This document shows positions 16,917 through 28,616 of a stretch of 64,000 nt of DNA, piece after piece (within the stretch, counting starts at the first letter, position 1; the number at the start of each line of letters is the position of its first letter). The DNA comes from Styela clava. Taxonomy: Eukaryota; Chordata; Ascidiacea; Stolidobranchia; Styelidae. The translations under genes were made by a program, and so were the position numbers. The notes under the pieces were generated by a model, which had not been told where the DNA came from, did no database searches, and saw only the letters and a list, made by a program, of their open reading frames with translations. The stretch covers positions 1-64,000 of the forward strand of contig NW_027556556.1 of NCBI RefSeq assembly GCF_964204865.1. Reading direction: 5' to 3'.

Positions 16917-17197
16917 TGAATAAAATATTTGAACCAAATAATAAAGATATACTCAACAACATTTATGAATGCGATTATTGTACCATTCACTGCCTAGACG
17001 AATCATCACATCTATTATTTACACCATGTTTTGAGCATAAATATATTGGTTTAGAACTAATTAATGATGTTTTAAACCTTGGTGCTTTGTGTACTGACGC
17101 AGAAGCCATTGCTAAAATATTCAAAATCTCGCTAAAAGAAGCGTATGAAAAAGTAAGAGAGATAAACGCAATTAAAAAAGGATATATCACAAAATAA
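16916..17197 (+). CDS. Hypothetical protein, 93 aa
   Basis: ATG overlaps the previous stop after AGGAGGA. Has C/H residues (CDYCTIHC near 20-27, plus CFEH) that could bind a metal, then an HTH-like stretch (TDAEAIAKIFKISLKEAYEKV). A small zinc-containing regulator is possible, with low certainty. Confidence 0.7.
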   Translation: MNKIFEPNNKDILNNIYECDYCTIHCLDESSHLLFTPCFEHKYIGLELINDVLNLGALCTDAEAIAKIFKISLKEAYEKVREINAIKKGYITK

Positions 17198-17554
17198 ATG
17201 AATCATTGAGACAAATTAGAACATGAAAAATATTTCTACAAGGAGAGAAAAAGTGAAATATATTTTTCCTACAGATTTTTTGATGGGAACGAAAATTCAG
17301 AATATAGAATAATCGAAGACACGATAATATATAAAATATATACTAAAAAAATAAATGTTAAAGGTCTCAAAAGTTTATTTAAAAAATATAGCGAGTTGGA
17401 TATCAAAATAAGAGAAACATATATAGATACTTCACAACATATATTATTAGAAGATATAGAAGAATCAATTAGTTATATTTTACATTGTGAAATGATGAAG
17501 CGATTATTGAGTTTTCATATTATCAAACTAGAAGAATTGCAAAATGATAAATAA
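17198..17554 (+). CDS. Hypothetical protein, 118 aa
   Basis: Starts directly after the previous stop. One UGA is Trp at residue 4. Mixed helix and strand, charged, Ile- and Tyr-rich; no recognised motif. Overlaps the ligase-like gene by 11 bases. Confidence 0.65.
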
Positions 17555-18206
17555 TAAAACGTTAAAAAAATTTTGAAACTTAGAAGACATTTTATTTAAA
17601 TTGGCACCACACGCTAAAACAATAGTGGTGAGTCCAAAACTTGATGGGGTGGGAGCATTTTATGATGCTTCTACCAATAAGTTAATTGTTTGCCGTTCTT
17701 GATCAGAAATAACAACTTTTTCCATAGAAGGAATATTGGAAGTCGGCTGGGGCGAACTTGTTATGAAAAAAGAAAATGGGACACGAAGAGACGTTGTTGG
17801 TCTTCTTAATAGGAAGCAAAAAGTGGAACGACATAATTTAATTGATTTCATTAATTATAAAAATGTTGAAAAAACAATAAAAATTGATGAGTTAAATGAT
17901 TACATCGAACAACAAAAACAAATTGATTATCCTATTGACGGTATTATTATCGAGCGTAAATACGCGTTCAAATTACCAGGACCGACGGCGTGTGCAACAA
18001 TCAAAAAAATAACTACACAATTTGGAAAAAAAACTGGTAAAATAAGTTATATAGCATGATTAAACCACCCTGTTAAGTTGAATGAAATTTTCGCTAAGAA
18101 AGTTAATTTATCAACAAATAAACAAGGATACAAGGTTGGAGACCACATTGTTATTGAACTGAAAGGACAAGCAGTACCAATAGTGATACGAAAGGAGAAC
18201 ATGTAA
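17544..18206 (+). CDS. Short NAD-dependent DNA ligase-like protein, 220 aa
   Basis: SPKLDG at 30-35 is the ligase KxDG adenylation site. GWGELVM followed by a basic stretch and N resembles the family RGE motif region, and YPIDGIII near residue 132 resembles motif IV (lDGvVvK). The end (YKVGDHIVIELKG) looks like the start of an OB fold. Bacterial LigA is about 670 residues; the Ia, zinc, HhH and BRCT parts are missing. It may be a compact phage ligase or a nucleotidyltransferase. UGA=Trp is needed at residues 11, 53 and about 172. Confidence 0.7.
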
Positions 18207-18209
18207 AAA

Positions 18210-18869
18210 ATGAAAAAAGGAAAATTTATTGTTGTCGAAGGAATTGATTATTCTGGTAAAACAACATATATTAAAAAATTAAAAAAAGAATTAAAAAAAG
18301 AAGGATTGAAAGTACTTACAACATGCGAACCAAAAGGTATAAAATTTGGACGCATTATGGCAAATAAAATCTTTTTCAATGATAAACTAGATATTAGTTC
18401 ACGAACTAAAGCAGTTTTGTTTATCGGAATTGGATGAGAATTATTTATGAAATATATCAAACCACAATTGAAAAAATACGATGTTGTTATTTGTGATCGA
18501 TACATTTTTAGTACTTATGCTTATCAAGTTTTCGGTGGAGACAAAACAATTAATGAACACGAATTATTAGGATTATATAACGAAACTATTTTAGATGATT
18601 ATTTCCCTGATGAAATTCATTTTCTCGATTGTCCTACGACTGAAATAATGCGTCGAGCAACAATTCGAAAACCAACAAACAATTACGACGAAAAATGCCT
18701 TGATAAAAAGTACGTTAATCTAATACGTTCTGCGTTTCGAAAAACATTCGATTTTTTCAACGCTAAAGGTGGTTACGCCGTTAAACAACAAATAGAAAAA
18801 GTTACAATATATAGGAAAACAACCCAAGATAAGGAGCTTTGAGGAGAAATATGAAAAAAAGTAATATAA
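18210..18869 (+). CDS. tmk: Thymidylate kinase, 219 aa
   Basis: P-loop EGIDYSGKTT at 10-19 preceded by FIVV, the family start; CDRY with the DR motif at 96-97 and a following YAYQ. Phosphorylates dTMP to dTDP, downstream of the thymidine kinase at 12492. Length fits. AAAGGAG before the ATG. UGA=Trp within the helix after VLFIGIG. The 3' end overlaps the next gene by 19 bases. Confidence 0.93.
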
Positions 18870-19627
18870 TTAAATGAAACCGAAATGATGATCGGAAATG
18901 ATTTGATTTCGAAGAAGACGCAGTACGTTTCGAAACTGGATTAATGTTTGGTGTTTTCGGAGCAATGAAAACAGGAAAAACCACAAATGTTAAGAAATGA
19001 CTGGATAGTTTTCTAAAACCTGATGAAATACTGTATGTGGTGCCGGAAGAATCAATTCGACCAACAGACAATTACGATAAATACAATGTGTGCAAATTAA
19101 GTACATCATTATTAAGCCACGAAGAGTTTTCAAAAATTGAAAAAAATTGTTTCTTGTGAGATATGGGACAATCATTATCTGTTTCAAATAAATCTTTATT
19201 TTTCGAATTTGGAAGCGAATACGATTGAATCACGAAATTCATTAAAAAACCCAAAAATATAAAAATGGTTGTTTTTGAAGAATTAGGTTTTTTCAACCAT
19301 TTAATGGATGACGTGTTAATGATTTTTCGTTTTTTACTTTCGATAGGAGTATCAATTACGTATATTATGATCAACAAATATAGCTGTATTTTTCGAGATG
19401 AAACAGCAATTATTGATTTTTTAAAAGAAAGAAGTCATTATTTCACTGACATTCCGTACAACAAATGCAAATGTGGAAACAATCTTGATGCTGAACACAC
19501 GGAAGATAAAAACCTCGAAAATACAGAATTAAAAACACCTGAAAGTTTTACAGGTAGAAAAAGATACAATTTATATTGTTATCAGTGTATAATAAATAAA
19601 AGAACGGAGAACAAAAAAAATGCTTAA
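18851..19627 (+). CDS. Second thymidine-kinase-like P-loop protein, 258 aa
   Basis: GVFGAMKTGKTT near 36-47 is a P-loop of the type II thymidine kinase kind, MVVFEELGF is a Walker B with E in place of D, and CKCG plus CYQC near 205 and 245 are the paired zinc-ribbon cysteines missing from the 12492 protein. It may be a divergent kinase or a regulatory paralogue. It directly follows dTMP kinase with overlap. Confidence 0.75.
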
Positions 19628-20102
19628 TATAAAAAAAACAATGAAGGTAGTATTAGCAATTAACTATGTAATACTGTTAATAACTACTTTTTCGATAGTG
19701 GTTTGTTCTTTGCTGTTAGCCAAACATGGAAAATCCGAATTTGTTAAAGTGTTTGGAGATATAACTTACGAGAAAGGACTCAATAGGTATTACATGTTAG
19801 GGTTTGCGATGGGAGCATTTGCTTTCTTAGCAACAAATATTTCGTTTTTCTTTTCGGGATTAAATATCGAAAGAAAGTGAAAAGATTTGAAATCATTTGG
19901 TTTAGTAGAATCGGGATTCATATTCACAGTTAGTGGCTTAATACCACTTTATACGGGGTGAACAGGTTTTTTATTATCACTAGGCGGATGATGTATGGTA
20001 GGTGGTGCAATAGTATTATTACTATTCATCGCACAAATTATTTTAGGATATTATTTTATAGTTAGAACAAATAAAGGAGGACCAAAAAATGGCCAAAAAT
20101 AA
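19620..20102 (+). CDS. Four-pass membrane protein, 160 aa
   Basis: Overlaps the previous gene by 8 bases. Hydrophobic segments at about residues 10-33, 58-80, 93-113 and 116-144; UGA=Trp at the membrane borders. No family recognised. The last bases contain the ribosome site of the next gene. Confidence 0.78.
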
Positions 20103-20412
20103 CAAAAACATAGGAGAAAAAACAATGAAAACACAAAAAGAAAACGCTATTGATTTAGCACAATTTGAATACGACAGATTACAATTAATGTCAAAAATTG
20201 AATCGCTTGGAAAAAAATTAAAAGCTGAATTCAAAAAAAACAAAAAAGACAAAGAAGCAAGTATTAAATTTAGAGCACTGCATGAAGATATTTTACAAAC
20301 ATCTTTTGATTATTCAAAATTATCAGCTGTCGTAGAACATCACACAAAAAAATACATGGAAGAAAAAGAAAAAGCAGAACAAACAAAATACAAAGCAAAT
20401 AATAAAAAATAA
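20089..20412 (+). CDS. Charged coiled-coil protein, 107 aa
   Basis: First ATG at 20089 follows AAAGGAGGA; an internal ATG at 20125 after TAGGAG is an alternative start giving 95 aa. Lys/Glu-rich and helical, ending in a basic Lys/Asn tail. Precedes replication genes. Function unknown. Confidence 0.75.
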   Translation: MAKNNKNIGEKTMKTQKENAIDLAQFEYDRLQLMSKIESLGKKLKAEFKKNKKDKEASIKFRALHEDILQTSFDYSKLSAVVEHHTKKYMEEKEKAEQTKYKANNKK

Positions 20413-20423
20413 GGAGAAAAACA

Positions 20424-20813
20424 ATGGAAACAAACAAAACACTAATGTTAAAGAAAAATAAAGAAGTATTAGAAGTAATTTCAGCTCAAGATTTGGTCGT
20501 TTTAGACGGTTTTATCACAGCAAAAAAAGAAGAAGCGTGTATTAAAGAAAAAGTTAAATTACACAAAGAAGCAATGATTAATTACATGTCACAAAACGAA
20601 GTGACTAAAATTATCGGAAAAGACAACTCTTTTTCAGTAACGATGAAACAACCAGTTTCTATGCGAAAAATTAATTATGTTAAGGTAGTTAAAGATATCG
20701 AACTAGAATTCGGCATCCCACCAGCTAAGTTGGAAAAAATTATCAACAAACATACAAAAATCACAGAAGCAAAACAAACCATTATGGCCAAAATAAACGT
20801 GCCAAAACAATAA
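20424..20813 (+). CDS. Hypothetical protein in replication cluster, 129 aa
   Basis: AAGGAG before the ATG. Basic, with a helical N-terminal half and strand-rich middle (SFSVTMKQPVSM). Starts METNKT like the next gene (METNNT), so the two leaders may share an origin. It stands between coiled-coil and candidate ssDNA-binding genes; a replication accessory role is possible. Confidence 0.75.
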   Translation: METNKTLMLKKNKEVLEVISAQDLVVLDGFITAKKEEACIKEKVKLHKEAMINYMSQNEVTKIIGKDNSFSVTMKQPVSMRKINYVKVVKDIELEFGIPPAKLEKIINKHTKITEAKQTIMAKINVPKQ

Positions 20814-20824
20814 GGAGAAAAAAA

Positions 20825-21577
20825 ATGGAAACAAACAACACAACAACAAACACAACAACAAACACAACAACAAACCCTGCAACAAAAAAAACTGAAGTAC
20901 AATACGCACCTGATTTTAAATTGCAAAACACAACAACAACTACGCCAGAATCTGTAAAAGATAATGTGGTAGTTAATGAACCTGCAAAAAAAGAAAGTGG
21001 AGTGGAATTTGTCACTGCGGGAGAAAAAAAACGAGCATTCGAAAGAGCACAAATGGTAATCGGATCAGTCATCAAAGCGACGCACGGGATTATTCAAAAT
21101 AGTAAAAACGCTAAATTGAATGGAGATTCATATATTCGACTACAAATCATCGCATATTCAATCGAAAAGCAAAAATACATCAAAATTTTTATTAGCATTA
21201 TTAGACAATTTTTCGATGAAAAAGATGTTTTCGATTTTGCTGTAAAACTAATCAAAGAAGACAAAATGAATGGTGTATATCTTAAAGTTAGAGGATTAAC
21301 TTATCGTCAACCTTTCTTAATGCAAGATATGGAAAAAAAGACACCTTACTTAAATGAAGACGGAACTTTGAGAAAATGAAACAAAATTTCAATGGCACCA
21401 AAATTCCAAAACTCATTAGTCTTTTTAGCTGATAAATTCGGTGAATGAAAAGAACGTGATGAAGCAATTGCTCCATTAACTCGAAATAGCTACAACTCAA
21501 TCGTATATGACAAACCCGAAATCAATTCAAAAAAAATTGAAGTTAAAGGAGACGCTTCGGGTTGAGACGCGAGCTAG
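20825..21577 (+). CDS. Thr/Asn-rich leader plus compact domain, 250 aa; possible ssDNA-binding protein
   Basis: Begins with a low-complexity Asn-Thr repeat (residues 4-17), then a domain at about 65-190. Position directly before helicase and polymerase is where phages often keep a single-strand binding protein, but no clear OB-fold motif is visible and the call is tentative. UGA=Trp at 186, 208 and near the end; stop TAG at 21575. Confidence 0.6.
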
Positions 21578-23127
21578 ACCTCATCCCCAATACACAATCG
21601 GAAAAAACAAAAGTGGTCAAAAAGCTATTCAATAATAGTAATTTTAACTACAGTGAACATCGATTATTGGTTCCAGACTGACCACCAAGTTTTTTTCTCA
21701 ACAATTGTGGGTTGAAAGACGGAAAAGTTGCCTTTATATGTATGTATATAAGGGCAACGCTCCCTATTTTTCACATTGATTCGATTGGACTTTATTTATT
21801 TTATAAAGAAAAATGAATCAAATGAGACGATTTTGATTTGTTAGAGTTTTTCACAAAAAAAAGTATTGGACATATCAACTTGATCAAAAACGTTCGAGAA
21901 GATTTTCCACAATATTTTAGTACGGACAGAGATAGCAGTTTTGAATATCAAAAAAAAATGGCAGGATTCATTCAAAACAGAAAAGGGTTTTTTTTCGCCA
22001 ACAAAGGATTATACCGAGTTGCCGACAACGGAATTACCGAATGAGAATTACCTGACATGATATTAAAAAATAAAGAGGAGATGACAGAGGAACACAAAAA
22101 ACCATGATTTATACCAAATGAGACTTTTTTCGATTATGAACTTTTTACTAAATATTTAAATAACGAAATTGATTTCCGCAATGATAAAGAATACGAATTT
22201 GTTGCGGATTTCGCTAAAAAAGACGAAGAATTAACAAAGACATTATTCACAATATTAGCTAAGGTCAATCTCTACAGAGCAAAAATGGGAAGTATAGTAG
22301 TAATTAATGGTGGAGGAAACAATGGTAAATCTGAGTTTTTACGATTAATAAAGAAAACAAACGAGGACGGCATTCAAAATGAAGCATCAATCAAAATGCT
22401 AGATGCCGGACACAAAATGATATATACAACTCTAATTAACCGAGTTGCTGTTTTATTCGACGAGGAATACAAATTAAATAAAAGCAGAATAGCATTGTTG
22501 AAGGATTTTACAGACAAAAATTGCGTTAAATCTTTCGAAGAAAAATACAAAACAAGCTTTTCAAAAGTAATTCCTCCTCAAAATTATATTTTTTCGACTA
22601 ATGAAGTATACCATATCAATTCGGAAATCAATGGACGAGAGGCTTTACGAAGACGTTTTTGCTTTATAGAACTAAAAAACAATTTTGGTAAATACAAGGC
22701 AAGACATGATCCAGAGTCGATTATGTACAACAAGAAAAGTTTGACAAAGATTATGACAATCGCATTTTATTATTTTGTGAAATCGAAATGTAAAATATAT
22801 CAAACAAAAGAAATGAAAGAATTGTACGCAAAAAGAACAAGACCAAAATTAGAACAATTTTTGGACAATTTATTCGAAGAAGTTATCGATATAACCTTGG
22901 AAAAAAATGGTAAAATAATATACGAAGAATACAAGTCTTTTTGTAAAGATAATAGATGAGAAAATGAAGGAAAAATTCGTTTTAACAAATTACTTGAGAA
23001 TACTGATTTTGATACTTACGATGTTGAAAAAGTAAGATTAAAAAGAGAAAATGAATTTTCAGGTAAAATGGTTAACGGGTGATGATTTATAATTAGCAAA
23101 AAATATAAGGAAGGAAACATAAAATAA
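21562..23127 (+). CDS. SF3 (D5/P4-like) replicative helicase, 521 aa
   Basis: Walker A NGGGNNGKSEF at about 249-259, Walker B AVLFDEE at 296-301, SF3 motif C YIFSTNE at 342-348 and an arginine finger RRRF at 363-366. This is the phage/plasmid D5 N-like helicase pattern. Start is uncertain: TTG at 21562 with AAGGAG ten bases before it is the furthest supported site, inside the end of the previous gene. The N-terminal 230 residues may hold a primase-like part but no primase motif is clear. Ends TAATG onto the polymerase. Confidence 0.88.
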
Positions 23128-25574
23128 TGAAAAAATTAATTATCGATACAGAATTATACAAAGGCAAAAATTTTGAAGAATGATATTTTATTGTGGGGGA
23201 AATGGACGTTGATACGAAAGAAATTACGATTCGAGAGTTTAGCAATCACGATGCAGGTATAAAAAAATACATGCCGAATTGTGACAAAATAATTGGTTTC
23301 AATTTCTTTCGATATGACGTTTTAATGATAACCTACTTCAACAACGGAAATAACTTAAATGAATACAACGGTTATATTATTAATAATGGTTATAAACAAG
23401 TAGCGAAGTTTTACAAGAAAAATAATACTTTTTATTCATGACTTTATGCTTACGAGTGACCACAAATTTACGATTTGGCGGATAACCAATTTGATTTATA
23501 TAAGTCGATTGGACCGTCATTAAAAAATAAATACTTCAAAGAATTTGGAGAAGATATTTGAAAGGGCGAAAAAGGTGATAAGAGACAATTCGAAGAATGA
23601 GATTATTACAAAAACAACAAAGAAAAATGTATTGCGTATTTGAAAAATGACTTGGAAGCTACATACAAATTATACAAAAACCACGACAGACACCCGTATT
23701 TAAACATTAAACAATTGATGACAAATCAAAGTTTGTTGGCTGTTCGTAAATTGGATTGAGCTCTTTTCAATAAAAAAATTACATACGTTTTACCATATTT
23801 GTTTAAGTTTAACCCAGAAACCATTATTATCGATCCGTATACGATTATGAATTTTGGGATAAGCAAGGATAATCCTGAGTTTTGAAATCATATTAAAGAA
23901 AATGATTTTAACCCAATAAATTTACCAGCGCACAATAAGAATTGTCTTAATAACGGAAATAATTATAACGGAGGAGTCCACAATGTCGTTTTTAGAAAGT
24001 TTTTTAAGGCTAGCGAAACAGAAGGTAAAATTTATTCAATGGACTTTACAAGTCTTTACCCAAACATTTTGGTACTTGGACAGCAGTCTAAATTGTTTAA
24101 ATTGTTTACTGAGGCTAGTTTTAACCGATATTGCGAATTAAAACATCAAACAACAGTTCTTAAATACGGAACAAAAGAGGACAAAGTAAAACGTGAAGCG
24201 ATGAAACTATTGTTGAATTCGACGTTTGGTTTTCTTCCCTATTTTTTCAAAAAGAACTCTTTGAACAACGAGGCTGGATTTGCCACGCAAAACTGAATTT
24301 GCAGACAAGGACGAGTTTTAATTTGATTGTTAATAAGCAATATTTTATTGCAGGATCCCGAGGCTGTAATAATCAACATTAATACGGACGGTGTTTTCGT
24401 TCAAAGTAAAAAAGATTTGACAGGTGTACCTAAAAAAGTAATGGATAAAAGTGGTTTCGAAGTAACTATTTCAGAACTAGATTGATTTTTAAGTCGAGAT
24501 GTGAACAACCACTGCTATAAAATTAAGGAAACGAAAAAGATAGTGGCAAAAGGAATATACAAACCATCAAAACAAAGTGCGTTGTTGGTTAATAACAAAA
24601 AACTATCATTGTACCCATATGAAGAAAGATTGTCGTGATTGAAATTATTCGAGGAAGATCGAATGAAAGAATTGCCTCACGAATTCGTTGGATTTGCTTT
24701 TGAAGAGAGTTATCGAAAAAAGTTATTTGAAGACAATATGGATATGGTTGAAAAAATCAAAAGGCTCGGAATCGAATTAGATAAAATACAATGAACACTA
24801 TCGTATGTTGGTGAAAATAATAATTCCGAACGTTTTGTTATCAATAGGAAAAAGGAATATGCCGTAGACACACAAAAAATTAGTTTGGTAGATATGGTTA
24901 ACCCTTTCACTTCTGGAAACAACATACAAAGGTTTCAACAATTTAATTCATTAGCTATTAAACCAGCACAGGAATACGTTGTTTTCGATGACGATGACAC
25001 TGTACAAAAACATCCTTTGTTGTTAAAATACAAAGATAAAACATTGTCAATAACTTCTAAGTGAGGGAAAGAAAAAGGGAAATACAAATTGGTTTTTAAA
25101 AATCCTAGCAAGAAATTATGAAAATTAAAATGAAAAATTGCTTCGAAATATGACATTGAAGTTAAGCCATATAGCTATATGATGATGATAGATAAGAATG
25201 ATTACTATTATAATAACAACAATGTAAAACCAATAGACATACCAAAAGAAGTAGAGAATATGCTTGAAGAGTGTGCTGTTTATGAAAAAGGGATTAAAAC
25301 AGAAGGTAGAGTACAGAACTTGGTTCAAATGCTAAAAGATAAGGGATATAGCGTTAGACGTTGCATGACACAGGAAAATATTATAGGGTTTGTACCTAAA
25401 TGTCACCTTAATAAGATCCATCATGATACAGTCAAACGAACATACAAAGGTTTTTTAATGGTGTTCAAAGAAAGAACAATCATTAAATGCTTTTGTGGAG
25501 ATACGAAATGTATAGATTATTTCAAACAAGATGTAACATGGGAGGAACAAAATAACAATGAAACATCATATTAA
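23127..25574 (+). CDS. Family B DNA polymerase with proofreading domain, 815 aa
   Basis: Exonuclease motifs: IIDTE (Exo I, residue 7), GFNFFRYD (Exo II, about 58-64) and YLKNDLEATY (Exo III). Polymerase motifs: A, DFTSLYP at 306-312; B, KLLLNSTFG at 360-368; C, NTDGV with catalytic Asp 421; then a KKxVAKGIYK element. Motif C has NTDG in place of the usual DTD, keeping one Asp, a variant seen in some families. The last 250 residues are long and basic. Many UGA=Trp codons, no TAA/TAG inside. It is the phage replicase and is coupled to the helicase by a one-base overlap. Confidence 0.93.
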
Positions 25575-26181
25575 TTATAAAAAATATTTATTGAAACACT
25601 TGGACGATTCAAGGTTTCAAAAACGAAGTCAATATTTGGAATTCGATGAAAAAAAACACAAATATACATATAACAAAAAGTCAATGAATGGCGTAACCTC
25701 AGTATTTGGTTATGCCCAACATTATTACGATAAGACAATGACAATGGATCCTGAATATAAGGATATGATTTTGCGAAAAGCATCAAAGAGAGGAATTGAA
25801 ATCCATAAGCACATGGAAGAATTGGTAAAAAACGATAAATGTACAATTCTACCTAAGTATATGAAAGTTTGTTTAATAGAACAAAAACTTATGGATCCAG
25901 AGGCTTATCTTTGTGGAACTGTCGATGTTATTGGTTACAACACAAAAACACGTAAGTTTTTCGTATTAGACTGAAAAACAAGTAAAAGATCAACAAACAA
26001 TTTGGAAAGATTCAAATATGGATGTCAATTATGAGCATACGCAAGACTTTTCTCAACTAATTTTTTACCGAAAAAAGCTGGGTTAAAAGTAAATGAAATC
26101 GAAAAATATATTGTTTACATCGATAAAAACACAGGAGAAACATCTAATTTGAGTTTAAATAAAGAAATATGAACAATTTAA
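25558..26181 (+). CDS. PD-(D/E)XK exonuclease (RecB/Cas4-type), 207 aa
   Basis: GIEIHKHME near 80, then GTVDVIG with Asp 123, FFVLDWKTSK with Asp 138 and Lys 140 (Trp 139 is UGA), and QLWAYARLF: the full H, GxxD, DxK, QxxxY pattern of RecB-type nucleases. The start overlaps the polymerase end by 17 bases, consistent with a recombination or replication role. Confidence 0.88.
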
Positions 26182-26687
26182 TCGCATGAGATGTTGGGAA
26201 GAAATCTGGTTATTACGCTTTAATAGAAGGTAAATACTATTATGATCAGGGTAATTTCTACGACATTCTTGAGAATTATACGCGAATAATTCGAGATATA
26301 AACGGTACTACTAACTTGGTTTTCTATGACGACATGTATGGTTATTTGAAGATTATTAAATCTCTTAGTTTCAAAAAAGGAGTTGTGTACGAAAGAACAC
26401 GAATGAACATCCGCGGAGAACTAAAATCATTTTATCACAATGAGACAAAAGTGAGTAAAGAAGTTTTGAACGAAGCTTTGAAACGAGAATTCAAAAAAAA
26501 GAAGTCTGTAGAATTTTTCGTTAAAGAACACGGTAAAGGTTTTGAAGTCGAAAAGAACACGAAAAAAAATTCTGTGGAATATCGAATCAAACAAGTCGCC
26601 AGAAGCACAATAGTTAAATTTTTTTCTGATGATCTTGCAGAAGCCTATGTTTTATTCGTTTATGCGAAAAAAGACCTAAAAATATAG
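26169..26687 (+). CDS. RuvC-like RNase H-fold nuclease, 172 aa
   Basis: N-terminal LIAWDVGKKSGYYAL with Asp 8 matches the RuvC first strand (DPG..TG); the C-terminus has FFSDDLAEAYVL with Asp 154/155 and Glu 158, like the final RuvC acidic pair (DAADAL). Probable Holliday-junction or branch resolvase before packaging. Overlaps the exonuclease gene by 13 bases; UGA is Trp at residue 7. Last gene of the + arm. Confidence 0.75.
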
Positions 26688-26758
26688 GTCCAAAAAGGAC
26701 AACCTAACGTACTTTACTATGGAAAGGTAAAATTAGAGGCCTGTTTTCTCTCTTATTT
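26675..26758. terminator. Convergent gene border, candidate bidirectional terminator
   Basis: GACCTA/TAGGTC (26675-26692) and GTCC/GGAC stems overlap the end of the + arm, and a weak AGAG/CTCT stem followed by TATTTTT precedes the end of the terminase gene. No perfect hairpin with a T run; the location between converging arms is the main argument. Confidence 0.4.
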
Positions 26759-28279
26759 TTAAGAAGAAGTCACGGGTTTTTCGTTAATCATTTCTTTAGA
26801 AACTTCCTCGGTGGGTTGTCCTAATGTTCTTCTGGCAATTTCGTCAGAGAACGCATAACATAGTGCGTCGTATTGGTCGTCACCGCTACCACTACTTTCG
26901 TCTTCAACAAAACCTTTTTTATCAGGTCTCAAAACGATAGATTGCATAGAAGCAATTAATTTTTTGTTGTTTTCATTCCGAAACATGTAAAAGCAACGAT
27001 TTCCTAAAGCTAGCATTCAAGCCATAAGACGTTCGCTTCTTCTAAATCTTTTAGAATTTTTTTTAACACCCGAAAAAGAAAGATAATCAATATTTCTTTT
27101 ATCAGCTAATGATTGGAGATCTCACACGAGTCGCATATCACTAGTATCGCAATTAACGTAAACAGTTTCGTTTTTGTCTAGTTCAAAAAGATTCATATTA
27201 TATACAATAAATCCTAAAATACGAGTTGTCAATTCCGGCGTGTGAATTGCTCTTTCGTGATGTTCAATTGTTAAGGTGTCGAGTACCAATATTCGAGATC
27301 CTTCAAAATTCGATATCCCGAAAACAACTGCTGTTGGATTACGAGTTTGTCCGAAGTCGATCCCTACACGAATCAAAAAATCATTATATGGAATAAGAGA
27401 CGGCTCATCACCTTCTCCTCCAACATAGATAATTTTCGATGTGTCGAATGTTTGGTTTTCGGCAATCATTGGCTTTCCATATAATATGGTTGGTGCTTCG
27501 AGTTTGTTTTTATGAGCCCGTTCGTACATCTTTTTAATACGATTTGGCGAAACAATATCGTCCTGAACCGTTTTAACAATGCATGTTCAATGATAGAGAG
27601 TTCTGTTTTTCTTGTCGAAATAATAATCCTCTCCTTTACTCATCATTACTTTTTCGTTTCACGGCAATACATTTTGAAAGTCTTGAAAATATGCACAACT
27701 TGGGTTTCATGGGTTGCTGGCTTTGAAAATCAAAATCTTTGAATTTTTCGATCCTCCGGTAGCGTTGAATACACGGTCAAAATCACGAGCATTAAACTCG
27801 TATGCTTCTTCGTAGAAGATTATAATATAGTCCGCATTTGTCCGGGGAAGACCTAATTGTGCTTGGTATGCTGTTTTTTGTCCAGTGATTCCCAAAACGT
27901 TTAATTCGAAATTATAACCTTTCATCGAATTATAAGTTATGTTGGTCGTAATACCCATTGCTTTTGAGAATCATTTAGGCATTACTTTATTGATTTGTTC
28001 AAACATGTTTCTTTTATTAGTCAAAACTTTACGAATGAAATAAAAGTGAAATGTTTTGTCCAAGTTGTATAGGCTTGCCAACAAACAGAAAGTAATAATA
28101 TTTCAAGTTTTTCCAGCTTGACGTCCTCCCGCTAAGTTGACTTCGTCGATCGAAAAAGGTTTGTTGTGTTTTATTTGATCTAACAAGTCGTATAAATAAG
28201 AATATGTATCTGAAATTCTCAAATTACTTAATGTTAAATTGTTGTCTGGATTATTCTTCTTTGTCGTTTCTTGTGTCAT
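26759..28279 (-). CDS. terL: Terminase large subunit, 506 aa
   Basis: Walker A GGRQAGKT at about 50-57, Walker B YIIIFYEEA at 151-159, and a C-terminal RNase H-type nuclease with GIDFG (Asp 308), NCDTSD and GSGDDQYDAL. It is the DNA packaging motor with headful or end cleavage. Five or more UGA=Trp. It is the last gene of the structural arm, the reverse of the usual order in which terminase comes first. Overlaps the upstream 121-aa gene. Confidence 0.93.
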
Positions 28280-28616
28280 TTATGTCAATAGAACTTTTGT
28301 TCTCTCCTACTAAAACAATTTTTGGTTTTGATGATTGAACTTTTGCGTTTAGATCTGCGTAATATTTTTCAAGACGAATCATATCTGATCGTGATGCTGT
28401 TACCATTAATTTTTGACGCAAGTATGTTCATTCTGGGCTTTCAGAACAAAAACCCATTCCTAATCATGTTTTATATTCTTTTTTGATTTGCTTTTCTTGT
28501 CATCAACGTAATACATATATCATATCTATTTTATATTTATAATATAGGTAATCCATGAAGCATCGACAAGGTGCTCCAGTGTGTACTTTTATTTTTTTAA
28601 TTTCTGAATTTTCCAT
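28251..28616 (-). CDS. Hypothetical protein before terminase, 121 aa
   Basis: The ATG overlaps the previous stop (TAATG), and the 3' end overlaps the terminase start by 29 bases. Basic, with several Trp from UGA (RWWQEKQ). Position directly before terL and small size would fit a small terminase subunit, but no helix-turn-helix is evident. Confidence 0.65.
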
